From Papaver somniferum (Eukaryota > Streptophyta > Magnoliopsida > Ranunculales > Papaveraceae), in contig NC_039358.1 of assembly GCF_003573695.1 (NCBI RefSeq), positions 99,324,117 to 99,388,116 on the forward strand: 64,000 bases of DNA, read 5' to 3'. Positions 1 through 10,581 of the stretch are shown here, one piece after another. The notes under the pieces are model-generated. The model did not search any database and was not told the DNA's origin. It saw nothing but the letters and a program-made list of their open reading frames with translations. The position numbers were made by a program, and so were the translations under genes. The number at the start of each line of letters is the position of its first letter. Position 1 is the stretch's first letter.

Positions 1-947
1 AAAAATATATATACACAATTTGTCACAAGATGAAGAGACGCTGAGACGCCGGATTCGACTACTTTTCATATTGTTATGGTTCAGTCATTAACCCTAGACA
101 ATATAGCTCAAACAACAGAAGTTGTGACTCTAGTTCTTTGCCAAAAATAGATTTTGTAAAATATTATTTGTAAGTTAAAAGCATGACGCATCTAAATTAT
201 TTAGAACTAAGCATGCGACATCTAACAAAATAACAAATAATTAAAAGAAATCATAAAGCAATTAAATCTATGCAAAAATTCAATAAAAGAATTAATTCAT
301 TTACCACAATCATGAAAAGTTGCTTCCTCCGTTGTCCCAGTGATGGGGTCTAGCTCTGCATGGTGAAAACACACTCAAAGGAATTTTTCATTGCTCAAAA
401 AGGTGTTTACAAGGATAAAATTGAGAAATAATTCAAAATCGGGTTTGTAACAATTATATTTGTTACAAACCAGAGAACTACAACCCTCGGTTGTGGGTCG
501 TTATCGTTGTAGCTTCTACGACAGTCACTATGTGTCGCAACCATTGTAGCAATTACGATTGCTTCTTGTAGTCTTATGTTCTTCGTATGTTCTTCAATGG
601 CAACAACAGAGACAATCTCTGCAACTCCCGATTCTCTGCTGTATTCTCACCCCTAACTCTCCATCCCCTTATACGCCTCTCATATTTCGCTTTTATACCC
701 AACAGGACAAATAAATCACGCGTAATAACTCTCATCAATTCTCTTTCCTTACTTGTAGCAGCACGAGAATAATTTCGATTTTCTCTCTTTTTTTATCTCT
801 TCAACACGCCTGAATCCTCCAAACACGCTGAGAATGAGTCTCTGGTGAAATAAAACTCGTGCAAGAATGCTATCTACACATTATTTCCCGTGATATTCTC
901 TGGTCAACGCCGAGTTTGCTTCCTCTTCCCTGTTTTCTTTCAATCTC
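1..947. other. Unassigned non-coding DNA left of element T1
   Basis: AT-rich sequence with only short ORFs (about 60-80 codons) that look like chance. It contains a small perfect hairpin at 442-471. It does not resemble the first 1.2 kb of T1's 3' LTR (6519-7726), which would be expected here if T1's 5' LTR were complete. It may be part of another decayed retroelement, but I see no diagnostic motif. Confidence 0.5.
442..471. repeat. Short perfect hairpin
   Basis: GGTTTGTAACAA at 442-453 is followed by a 6-nt loop and then its exact reverse complement TTGTTACAAACC at 460-471. It sits in non-coding DNA and its function is unknown. Confidence 0.7.
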
Positions 948-2149
948 AGCCGCTCCTCTTAGCCAGAAAAATTGAGTGGCTTAGATCGCATCTCCATGGG
1001 ACAGTGAGGTACAAACGCCTACACCAGCATGTCGTCTACACGCATGCCAATTGTCCCTGCCAAAAACGGGTCCCATGCTTGGATTCGACCAAGCTAAAGG
1101 TTGGTGTTCGAGCACCTCCTAAACCCTAATCCGACGGTTGCAGATGTGGGTCGCAAGCCATCTCGTCCGTCCAACTTCACCAGCTTGGACGGACAATCTA
1201 AGACAGGAGTTAGGAGACCAGTGAGTCATCACCACGATCACCTTCCACCACTCTTCCACACAGAGTGATCGGCCAAGTCAGGACTTACCTGTACAACCTC
1301 CAAACGATCACTCGAAGATGGCTGGACATGATGCTATTTTAAGATGCTTAATCCGCGACTTAGTCTGTTAAGCCTTTAAACAACGATGCTTCACACATGC
1401 TGAATATATTCGATGCATTACCTGCATAAAATACACACGATACTTCACAAGTATCGACTTCCTAAATAACTTAGTTATTTAATCTAGCATCACATGCTAC
1501 TTTTTGTGGGTCCCACGATCCACGCATTCGAGACATCAAACATGTCACAAACTGGGGGATACTTACTGGGGTATTGGTCTGGCGGTTTACAGCGTGCAGC
1601 GCACAACGCGCCATCACAAGAACGTGTCAGGAAGACATGGACGGTTAGTGATGATGGGAGAAGTGGGCAAGACTTATCGTGTGACACTAACACACGCAAC
1701 TCCACTACTCCATCACTCCACTTTCTCCACTTCCCATGAGAGACGTGGGTTAGGCTCAGTGAATTGTATAAATAGGTTCTCCTCCCTATTTCCAAGACAG
1801 AACAAGATAACAGAAACCAAGTGTTGATACAATCGTATCCAAACACCATAACTGATAGCTTACATTCTGCAAGCCAATTCATCTTTCTGATACAAGTCAT
1901 ACACAGCCAACACCTTCACAATCTCAACACCTTCTTCGCTTCCCTCCCTAAGATCAACGCCATCTTCTTCACTTTGTGACCGAAGTAAGTCTGGAACGAC
2001 CATTTCTTGGTTTAGGCCAGAATTGTACAGATTGATTTCTCGAATCACAAGCACTCCCGTGCAGTGCATTTGTTTAGGGTTTAGATTCATTTCTCATTCA
2101 CACACCCCAAATTACCAAAACCGGCAGAAGTAGTTTTCACCCATAAATA
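948..2149 (+). repeat. T1 5' LTR, 5'-truncated
   Basis: This segment is colinear with 7727-8926 with scattered substitutions and small indels. It begins near CGCTCCTCTTAGCC in both copies and ends CCATAAATA here versus CCATAAACA in the 3' copy. About the first 1.2 kb of the LTR (counterpart of 6519-7726) is missing. No target duplication can therefore be read on this side. Confidence 0.85.
1767..1774 (+). promoter_or_regulatory. TATA box of T1 5' LTR
   Basis: TATAAATA is present here and at the matching place of the 3' LTR (8544-8551). It lies about 380 bp before the LTR end, which is a plausible U3/R boundary. Transcription is inferred, not shown. Confidence 0.6.
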
Positions 2150-2151
2150 AT

Positions 2152-2170
2152 TGGCGACCACAGTGGGAGA
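2152..2170 (+). other. T1 primer-binding site
   Basis: TGGCGACCACAGTGGGAGA starts three bases after the LTR end. Element V has the same site with one change (33752-33770, minus strand), also three bases from its LTR. The TGG start and position are as expected for a tRNA primer site. I do not assign the tRNA. Confidence 0.75.
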
Positions 2171-2206
2171 TTAATCTCTCGGTTGCGATCTCAAAATTTT
2201 CAAAAG

Positions 2207-3442
2207 ATGGTTGGCCTCAGGGATGATTCTACTGCGATGGATCTCAGCCAGAATCCTTCAAATGGTAATGTCTCTCACCCTCCTTTGAACAATTCTATTT
2301 ATAACGAATTTTCATATTTCAATACCCCAATTATCTCTGTCGCTTCAACCGATGGAGAAATCCCACCTCTGGCTGAGCTAGCACAGTGGCAAGAAGTTCT
2401 GGCAAGAAATGTGGACCTGATCAAAGAAGCGATAAACGACATACTCGATCTCCTTATCGAGATGACATCAGATACGAGCAGTTCTCCTGCCACAGAGATT
2501 TCTACACTGGGGACTGATCCTCGTAGCGATCCTCCTCAAGTCAATAGTTTCACTATGAACCAAAGGCCGGTGGATCGGGAATCGGCTTCTTTAGTGGAAA
2601 TTTTATGCAAACTTTTACACCTCTCGAAGAATCAGCGGGCGGAGACGTTTGCTTCAATTAACCAGATAGCCCTGGACGTGCACTTGGCTCCTTCACACCC
2701 AGAAGTCTTGAATGCATCAGAAACATCTGTGAATAATGTTACATTCACATATGAAGACATGATGGCAGAGGAAGGTCACAACTGGGCCCTACATGTTACT
2801 GCATGCATCAAGGATTCAGAGTTCAAGAGGGCCCTCATCGACACGGGAGCGTCTTCGAATGTGATTACTATCAAGACTCTCAGGACAGCCAAGGTTCGCC
2901 CATGCAAGATCGTATAACAGCCTACTACAATGACAAACTTTGAAGGAAACCAGACCAGCATATACAGGTATGTGAATCTGAATTTATCAGTAGGGCCCGT
3001 TCAGTCGAAAGTGAAATTCGAAGTCATCAAGAAGGAGCCGGACTATCACATGATACTAGGGAGACCATGGATTCATGACAATAGGATCGTCCCTTCAACG
3101 TATCACCAATGCCTGAAGACTATATTGAATAAATAAGTCGTTCGTATTCCTGCATCATTGTCTCCTTACGCACCAATATGCGGAGTGAAACTGTTCGAAC
3201 TGAGGGAAGCTCCGCGGGAAGGATCAGACAAAGTTCATTGCATCCCACTCCCCATGTGGGCGTCAATCCAGAAGGAGGAACGACTTGCATCATTGAGGGC
3301 TAAGCCTCACGAAGCATCTTTGCTGACGAAGCATTCTTCTTTATCCGGTGAAGCCGCGACCCATGTTCACACCAAGAGGGAGCGAAGTTTTGTGGCAAGC
3401 CGTGACCAGAAAGGGAAAACTGTATACCGACGCCGCTTTTAG
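2207..3442 (+). pseudogene. T1 leader-protease ORF with in-frame stops
   Basis: One reading frame starts at ATG 2207 (MVGLR..., as in element V) and runs to 3442, broken by TAA at 2915-2917 and TAA at 3134-3136 and ending at TAG 3440-3442. The aspartic protease core DTGAS is encoded at 2840-2854, and the second protease signature (MILGRPW) lies near 3050. This enzyme class cleaves Gag-Pol polyproteins. The N-terminal 200 or so residues contain a LAELAQ...LIKEAINDIL segment shared with V. There is no recognisable capsid domain and no CCHC zinc knuckle, although Gag normally precedes the protease. Since V has the same layout, this looks like a family trait and not a private deletion. The three stops make it non-functional. 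Confidence 0.85.
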
Positions 3443-4020
3443 CAGTCAGCAGGGGATACTATTACCCAGTCTCTCCGCCCAACGGAATGCTACAACAACG
3501 ACGAGCCACAGGAAGAAGTGCTAGACGCTCCACGATAGCTGCAAGATGGCACCAACTCCACAACTGATGATCTCGACGATGAGGAATATCCTAGGCCTAT
3601 CTCCATCAGCTCGACCTTGTGTAAGCATTCATATAATCTCCGATCCAATCCGGTCAAACAATCTCCGAGGCAACTCAGGCGCGAGATCAGGTGTTGCGTG
3701 GATTCCAGAGACTTGAACGAATGTTTCCCCAAAGATGATTTTTCTCTACCTAACATCGACATGTTGGTAGATGCCACCAGTGGACACGGCATGTTCTCCT
3801 CCATGGATGGATGTAACAGCTACAACCAGATAAGGATGTATGAGCATGTCCAAGACTCAATCTATCCTCACAATGCCGCGAACCGCGAAGGAGCTCCAAA
3901 GCTTCATGGGCAAGGTGAACTACATTCGACGTTTTATACCTGGTCTAGCCTAGATCCTTGCTTCGTTCACTCCCTTGCTGAAGAAATGAGCAAGTTTCGT
4001 CTGGACCGCACTACAGCAGA
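3443..4020 (+). pseudogene. T1 reverse transcriptase fragment
   Basis: The same frame as the protease continues. RT fingers/palm residues are recognisable at about 3685-3850: RCCVDSRDLNECFPKDDF, then PNIDMLVDATSGH and SSMDGCNSYNQI. The Asp of SSMDG is the first catalytic aspartate. The sequence then jumps to RT connection-type sequence in another frame at about 3870-3990. The stretch that should hold the YVDD catalytic motif is absent, so an internal deletion and a frameshift are both present. The intact counterpart is in V (31320-32315). Confidence 0.8.
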
Positions 4021-4928
4021 AGATTCAACGAATATTGTCATCCTCAAATCATCACAAAGGGTTCGCCTATTATGTCATCCCGGACGAGAGCGGGCCCGGG
4101 ACATCTTCAGATCTACTGGAGCCGACACCTCAAGGTGTAATTGCGCATCAATATGGCGGTACCTGTCAAGTTGCGATAGCGCCTGCCCTGCTAGAAACAG
4201 CAAGCCTTCCAGTAATGAAGAGCCTCACAATGTTCGTGGAAGCATATATTTCACCAACGGGCAATACAACCTTCAGCCTTTTGTAAGCAGTTTCGCTTAA
4301 GCAGTAAGAGGAAAACCACCGAGATACAACATCCTGCACGACCGAAACAATGATGAAACAACGTCCAAGATATTTCATGTCTGTCTTGACGGCAACAACA
4401 TCAATAAGAGACGCTTTCAGAATTTCGTCCACCGTAGAAGATGTAGTTGCGTTACCAAAGGAGATTGCACCTGGGACTTAAGAGACGTAAAGAAGGCATC
4501 ATGAACCCAACATGACAACATCTATCAAATCGAAGGCTCAGAGGATACTCGTGGGCAGGGGATTGTCTCCCTCTTTTCCATCCCTTGAGGAAGCATGAAG
4601 GAAGCTATCGGTTCCATCATTAGCTTCTCCCTCTAATGATGAGAGAATCTCTACCACTATATGAAGACCTCCGAGTTCGTGCCCGGAGCTGTCACGCCTC
4701 TTCCTGCCAGTGTTTTCTGATCACAACTGCAGCTGAGAACCATTGTTCGTTTGTTGATACCAGTACCCGAGATTCACCACAGCAACAACCACTACGGACA
4801 GAGATAGAACCATATAAGTCATGCTTGGGGACTGAGGCTCAGCACGAGATTCCTTCTCCATCAGTCAAGGACTTTTTCAACACAAGAGATGGTCAATCTA
4901 GAAGCATGTAAAGGAAAAACCAAAATGA
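4021..4928 (+). other. T1 post-RT remnant, no recognisable domain
   Basis: RNase H and integrase should lie here, but I recognise neither in any frame. Short ORFs at 4035-4286 and 4636-4911 have no motif I can place. It is probably rearranged 3' untranslated sequence of the element. Confidence 0.5.
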
Positions 4929-5185
4929 AGAAGGAGCTGCTTCAATGCTCTCTCCAGGAGCCGCCTCCACGTTCGCTTCAGAAACCTGCTTCAATGCTCT
5001 CTCCAAGAGCCTCCTCCATGTTCGCTTCAGAATCCTGCTTCAATGGTCTCTCCAGGAGATGCCTCCACTTTCGCTCCAGAAGCTGCTTCAACGCTCTCCG
5101 GGACCTGCTCGCTCCAGAAGCTGCTTCCACGCTCTCCGGGACCTGCTCGCTCCAGAAGATGCTTCAACGCTCTCTGCAGGACCCA
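4929..5185 (+). repeat. T1 minisatellite 1 (about 50-60 bp period)
   Basis: About five degenerate tandem copies of a unit built from GCTGCTTCAATGCTCTC and a CCTCCACGTTCGCTTCAGAA-like half. Later copies shorten to a GCTCTCCGGGACCTGCTCGC version. It lies between pol remnants and the 3' LTR, which is the known hypervariable 3' UTR position of Tat/Ogre elements. Confidence 0.8.
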
Positions 5186-6355
5186 CATTCACATTTGGGC
5201 ACACAAGGGTCATTTTTGAGCAAAGCAAGCACGCGGTGGGTCCCACGTTCGAGCGAAGCAGACAGCAAGTCCGGTGTTTGGTCAAGGAAGCAAGACCGGT
5301 GTTTGGCGAATATAGCAGGGTCGGTGTTTGGTCGAAGTAGCAAGGATGACACTTGAGCAAACACATAAACCGTACGGGCAAAGCAAGCAAGGCTGGTATT
5401 GGGCCACGTCAGCAAACGAGGCCGGTGTTGCTCAAGTCCGCGAAGCTGGTATTGGTCGAGATCGCAAGGCTAATATCCCGTCACGCAAGCAAGACTGACA
5501 TCACGCCACGCAAGTAGGCTGGCATTGGGTCATGTCAGGCCGGTATTGGTCAAGGCCGATCAAGGTCACAAGTCTGGTGTTAGGCCACGTCAGCAAACAA
5601 GGCTGGTATTGGGCCATGTCAGCAAGTAAGGCTGGTATTAGGCCACGTCAGCAAACAAGGCTGGTATTGGGCCACGTAAGAAACAAGTCCGGTGTTGGTC
5701 GAGTCCACGAAGCCGGTGTTGATCAAGGTCATAAGGCTGGTATTCGAATGAAATAAGCGCACACAGCAGGGCCGGTTTTCACTCGAAGCACAGGGCCGAC
5801 GTTTGAAGCATGTACACGGTGGACCCGTGTTTGATCGAAGCATGCACATCTGACCATGTTCGAAGGAAGCATGTTTACATCGGGTCCCACGTTCGATCAA
5901 AGCAGGCACAACAAGCCCACGTTCGATCAAGCAGGCGCATGATGAGTCCCACGATTGAGCGAAGTAGGCGAGCCCCCATGCCTATCAATCAGGTGCAACA
6001 TGGTAACGTTTGGTCGAAGTATATACATGGTGGGGTCCGCATCCGTCCAGGGTTACATGCACGGTTTTCTATGGGAAGAGGAGCATACAAGTTGTATTCC
6101 CTTCTTGGCTCAAATACCCGAAAGAGGAAACCGGTCCCACCAAGGTCGTCGTCTCACCTGGCGTACTCCCACGAACGAAGCAGGCGTAACAGTCCGTCGA
6201 TTAGGCACGACCCCATGATCGAGCAAAGCAGGCACAGGAACCCCACGTCCGAGCGGAGCAAGCACGAAGCAGGCTCTCGACCGAAGCAGAGATAGCAAGG
6301 TCGAGCGAAGCAGGCATAACAAGATCGACCGAAGCAGGCAAGACCGACATCATGT
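5186..6355 (+). repeat. T1 minisatellite 2 (about 30 bp degenerate units)
   Basis: Repeated phrases such as AAGGCTGGTATTGGGCCACG with GTCAGCAAACAAGG occur many times at 5380-5700. More degenerate forms (ACGTTCGATCAAAGCAGGC, GAGCGAAGCAGGC) continue to about 6350. All share a core of a GC-rich half and a CGAAGCA/GCAAGCA half. ORFs on either strand here are low complexity and are not called as genes. Confidence 0.75.
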
Positions 6356-6503
6356 TAGGGAAACGCTCGCCTGGACGCCTCTTGAACGTGACATGCTCCA
6401 AGGGCAGGACGACCCATCTCTCCTGGTAACATCTAACTTTAAGTTTTATCTTTATTTGTCACCATCTCGTGCCTACCCCACAATAATGTAACCATTATGT
6501 CCT

Positions 6504-6518
6504 AGGTAGGGGACTTAA
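6504..6518 (+). other. T1 polypurine tract
   Basis: AGGTAGGGGACTTAA lies directly before the 3' LTR start TGTTGATGG. The same AGGGGACTTAA precedes the 3' LTR of element V. It would prime plus-strand DNA synthesis. Confidence 0.75.
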
Positions 6519-8926
6519 TGTTGATGGTGGATTTTCATTTAAGGCTAAGATTGTAAAAAGCCAAAAAAATTATGCGCTGACAACCTGCAAAGGATAGAGT
6601 CACTGATAAGTGATGAATACTTATGGACTGTCCATATCAGTCTCAGAAACAATCATGGCCACACAAGTCGGCCGCATGATTTAACCAGTCTAAACGATCC
6701 TCAGCGGAAGCAGGCTACCACCTTAATGAACACCAGCGGGCCCACTTACGCCCTGGTCGGTCGAATATCTACCATGCCACCCAAACTAGCATCGAACACC
6801 AGCCTGAAGTTGGATGTCCAGGCTGGTATAGAGCGGCGTGGAGGAGACGTGCAAACAAGGCCGCCTATGGCAGTCTCAAAATCATCATTTTCGTCCAACA
6901 TCACCAACATGGTTGGACGGCATAGATCGTCCCATGACCAGATGGAAAAGCGTGTCCAGCACACCGGCGGGCCCCCTTCACGCCTGCATAATCGATCCTC
7001 CCCTGACCTAGCCACAGAACCATGTACGGTTGCCTGAAGTTGGGATGGCGTGAAAGCTTAAAGGGTCGCAGGAAATTCCACTAAAGGTCCCAAATTAATC
7101 ACGACCATCCAACTTCACCGGCATGATTGGATGGCTTAGATCAGACCCATAGCCACCAGGCAGGTATTGGCGCGTTCACCACCGGCCCAACGTGGTCCCC
7201 ACATGGTCGACCTCCCCAAAACAGAAGCGTGGCTTGCTAATTCGTCCAGCCAAAGCAGCGTAGACGTGAAACCCTAATTAGGGTTTGCGGCACATCACAT
7301 GTGTCGCAAATCAGTCTCAACCATCCATCTTCGCAGACATAGATGAAGGGTGTAGATGTAGATTCAAAGGGCCCAGAGCATGTCAACACAATCACCGTGG
7401 GCCCGCCTACATACATGACTAATCGGTCAAGACCAACTATGGTTGGTCGTCTCGATTCGTGCGCCCAAACTAGGCATGGCCACGCGTTTTCAACTGCAAA
7501 TCGATCTCGACCACTCAACTTTGCCGAACAAATTGAGTGGCTTAGATCACATCTTCACGGGACAGTGAGGTACGGACGTGTACATTGGCCTGCCGACTGC
7601 ACGCCTGACTGATCGGCCAAGACCGACCATGGTTGGTCGTCTCGAAACGCGCGCCCGAAGTAGGCGCAACGTGCGGTCTTTAACTCCTTTGCGGCATGGG
7701 ATTTCTGTCGCAAATCAACCTCAGACGCTCCTCTTAGCCAGATAAATTGAGTGGCTTAGATCGCATCTGCATGGGACAGTGAGGTACAGACGCCTACACC
7801 AGCATGCCGTCTACACGCATGCCCAATCGTCCCTGCCAAAAACAGTGTCCCATGCTTGGATTCGACCAAGATAAAGGTTGGTGTTCGAGCACCTCATAAA
7901 CCCTAATCCGATGGTCGCAGATGTGGGTCGCAAGACATCTTGTCCGTCCAACTTCACCAGCTTGGACGGACAGCCTAAGACAGGAGTTAGGCGACCAGTG
8001 AGGCATCACCACGATCACCGTCCACCACTCTTCCACACAGAGTGATCGGCCAAGTCAGGACTTACCTGTACAGCCTCCAAAAGATCACTCGAAGATGGCT
8101 GGACATGATGCTATTTTAAGATGCTTAATCCGCGACTTACTCCGTTAAGCCTTAAAACAGCGATGCTTCACACATGCTGAATATATTCGATGCATTACCT
8201 GCATAAAATACACACGATACTTCACAAGTATCGACTTCCTAAATAACTTAGTTATTTAATCTAGCATCACATGCTACTTTTTGTGGGTCCCACGATCCAC
8301 ACATTCGAGACATTAAACATGTCACAAACTGGGGGATACTTACTGGGGTATTGGTCTGGCGGTTTACAGCGTGCAGCGCACAATGCGCCATCACAAGAAC
8401 ATGTCAGGAAGACATGGACGGTTAGTGATGATGGGAGAAGTGGGAAAGACTGATCGTGTGACACTAACACACGCAACTCCACTACTCCATCACTCCACTT
8501 TTTCCACTTCCCATGAGAGACGTGGGTTAGGCTCAGTGACTTGTATAAATAGGTTCTCCTCCCTATTTCCAAGACAAAACAAGACAACAGAAACCAAGTG
8601 TTGATACAATCATATCCAAACACCAGAACTGATAACTTACATTCTATAAGCCAATTCAGCTTTCTGATACAAGTCATATACAGCCAACACCTTCACAATC
8701 TCAACACTTTCTTCGCTTCCCTCTCTAAGATCAACCCCATCTCCTTCACTTTGTGACCGAAGCAAGTCTGGAACGACCATTTCTTGGTTTAGGCCAGAAT
8801 TGTACAGATTGATTTCTCGAATCACAAGCACTCCCGTGCAGTGCATTTGTTTATGGTTTTGATTCATTTCTCATTCACACACCCCAAATTACCAAAACCG
8901 GCAGAAATAGTTTTCACCCATAAACA
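6519..8926 (+). repeat. T1 3' LTR (2408 bp, complete)
   Basis: Starts TGTTGATGG just after the PPT and ends CCATAAACA, giving TG...CA with a near-matching terminal inverted repeat. The right half matches the 5' LTR. The left half has internal duplication: a block with AAATTGAGTGGCTTAGATC and GGGACAGTGAGGTAC occurs at about 7530-7575 and again at 7745-7790. The phrase GGTTGGTCGTCTCGA also occurs twice. The next bases (ATGGG) belong to LTR X, so T1 landed in, or recombined with, an X copy. Confidence 0.85.
8544..8551 (+). promoter_or_regulatory. TATA box of T1 3' LTR
   Basis: TATAAATA, at the same LTR position as the box at 1767-1774. From here, transcription would read out into the flanking X sequence. 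Confidence 0.55.
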
Positions 8927-9706
8927 ATGGGATAAAGTTGATTTCACAACATGATATTGCTTCAATGAATTAGTTTTGTCTCAATAATTTATTGTTTATG
9001 ATTCATGGTTTATATTGTCATATGATTTTATTGTTTGTTTGGTTGAGTCCGGAATCAATCCGATTTGCATTCACTTCTAAAGCTATATTAGGGTTTTCAA
9101 TACGAAAAAGTTATTTATCCATGATTCTAAGTAGCATAATTGTGGGTAGTACTTGTAGTGATATATCCTACTAGTCACAAATGAATCATAACCTTGGTTA
9201 AATTGAATTAGTGCTTTTACACGTTTGATTGCCTTGATTAGTCTTATTCCATAGAACTTAGTGCTTTTAGGGAGTTAAACTTAATTGTGCTTTCACACTT
9301 TAGGTTGCTTTCTAAGAAGAATTCACACATTCATCTTTTAATGTGGTTGCGATGAAATCAGGGAATCATCGGGATATACTTGCGATCAAGATATCCTAGG
9401 ACTTTTAATAAATGCGAGATTAAAATATCAATTCTAGTCATTGATGAAAATACATGTTTGTGAATGATACTATCCCATGACCAATATCTCCTCCTTATTG
9501 ATTACTTTTATTATTATTTTGCTTTCAATTCATTTTTATTGCATTGATAAACAAAACCCCCCTTGGTTACTTAAGAATCTGAAAATTGCATAACAACAAT
9601 TGCCTCTCCGTGGAAACGAACTCTTTCTTACCACATACTTCATTTATTTTAGTTAAGTAAGAAAGTGAAATTATTTTTGACGCATACGACAGCGATCATC
9701 ACTAAG
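8927..9706 (+). repeat. LTR X fragment (R-U5 part)
   Basis: Colinear with 13390-14133 and 19890-20213, and with the right arms of the Z units (for example 45020-45786). Shared phrases include TTAGTTTTGTCTC, AAGTAGCATAATTGTG, GTGCTTTTACACG and the end TTTTTGACGCATACGACAGC. It ends CGATCA at 9706, the reverse complement of the TGATCG that starts Z. The 5' part of the LTR is replaced by T1. Confidence 0.75.
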
Positions 9707-10566
9707 TGATTGAGTTACTAAAAAAAAACCAGACCAATTAGACCAACCGGAATATATAAAGAAATGAAAAATGCAAACAAAAAAAAATGAATGAAAAAAA
9801 TGACACTTGGATAGCAATATGTGTGTGTTCTCCCTGTCTCCGTCGCCTAAACAAGCATGGAACGCAGGATCCACGAGAATTACCATGTAATCTGCTGACA
9901 AGAAGCATGCGCTTGGATCCAAAAGATCTAATCATGTTGTCAATTCAAAAAGATAAAAAAAAAAAGTTATTATGATTATTGTTCAATTAATAAATCGACC
10001 GTTGGTTCCCTTGTATTTGCCAGTCGAGTTGATCTAGAATTAGGATTATCGACCACTGGTTCCCTTGTATATGCCAGCTGAGTTGATGTTAGAATTCAGA
10101 CTAGTATCTCAATCCATTAGGATTCATAGGTTCATCTTGGCAGTGACCTTCAGACAGATATGGGAAACACTGTTCACTTTAGTCAACATCGAAACCATCT
10201 ATCTCTTTATCCATCTTCTTAATTTATTCATGTGTGATTGTGGTTTGTTAGATTCCGATTATTGTGGTTTGTTCGACTTTCCGAGTAAAGCTTTGTTTAC
10301 TTATGTATGAATTGGATTTGCATCTGGGCACTTCCTCATGTAGTCATTTTGGATTCGTTCATAGATTTTTCACAGGTAACTGGAATTTGGAGTAAAAGGT
10401 TTTGTAGGTACACCTCTTATAAACCTTCACGAGACTATAACTCGTCCACTAGGGACACCTAGGGGTTTAAAGGCCTGTTATTCATGCTAAGAGTAACTGT
10501 ATCCTCGACGACACGGAGTTGTTGTATTCTTGTTTTATTTTGTTTGCTCGAGGATTAGCAAAGATT
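9707..10566 (+). other. Retroelement internal non-coding segment (element A)
   Basis: Lies between an LTR X end and a PPT/LTR start. It holds no convincing ORF. A roughly 65-bp direct duplication is visible at about 9998-10090 (CTGGTTCCCTTGTAT and GTTGGTTCCCTTGTAT, each followed by a GCCAG...GAGTTGAT end). Its last 180 bases (10390-10550) recur at 17290-17440. No PBS is recognised after 9706. Confidence 0.55.
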
Positions 10567-10581
10567 AAGTGTGGGGGAATT
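10567..10581 (+). other. Polypurine tract before LTR A
   Basis: AAGTGTGGGGGAATT stands directly before TGATCGGAGCC. The GTGTGGGGG form is a familiar tract in plant Ty3/gypsy elements. Similar tracts occur at 15276-15290 and 15623-15635. Confidence 0.65.

Larger units (their letters stand above)
948..8926 (+). mobile_element. T1: degraded Ty3/gypsy (Tat-like) LTR retrotransposon
   Basis: Order on the plus strand: truncated 5' LTR (948-2149), PBS (2152-2170), a broken ORF with a retroviral-type aspartic protease motif, a deleted reverse transcriptase, two minisatellites, a purine tract (6504-6518) and a full 3' LTR (6519-8926). RNase H and integrase are missing. The PBS and PPT are nearly the same as in element V, so the two belong to one lineage, although LTR lengths differ (2.4 versus 3.5 kb). 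The Tat assignment rests on similarity to V, which has two RNase H domains. The element cannot be autonomous. Confidence 0.85.

Noticed and set aside
1490..1900. 136-codon minus-strand ORF, with a near copy at 8267-8677
   Set aside because: It lies within the T1 LTRs opposite the promoter, has no domain, and its recurrence is explained by LTR duplication.
4889..6401. Overlapping ORFs on both strands rich in Arg, Ser, Leu and Cys
   Set aside because: Translations of minisatellites, open on both strands because the repeat unit lacks stops.
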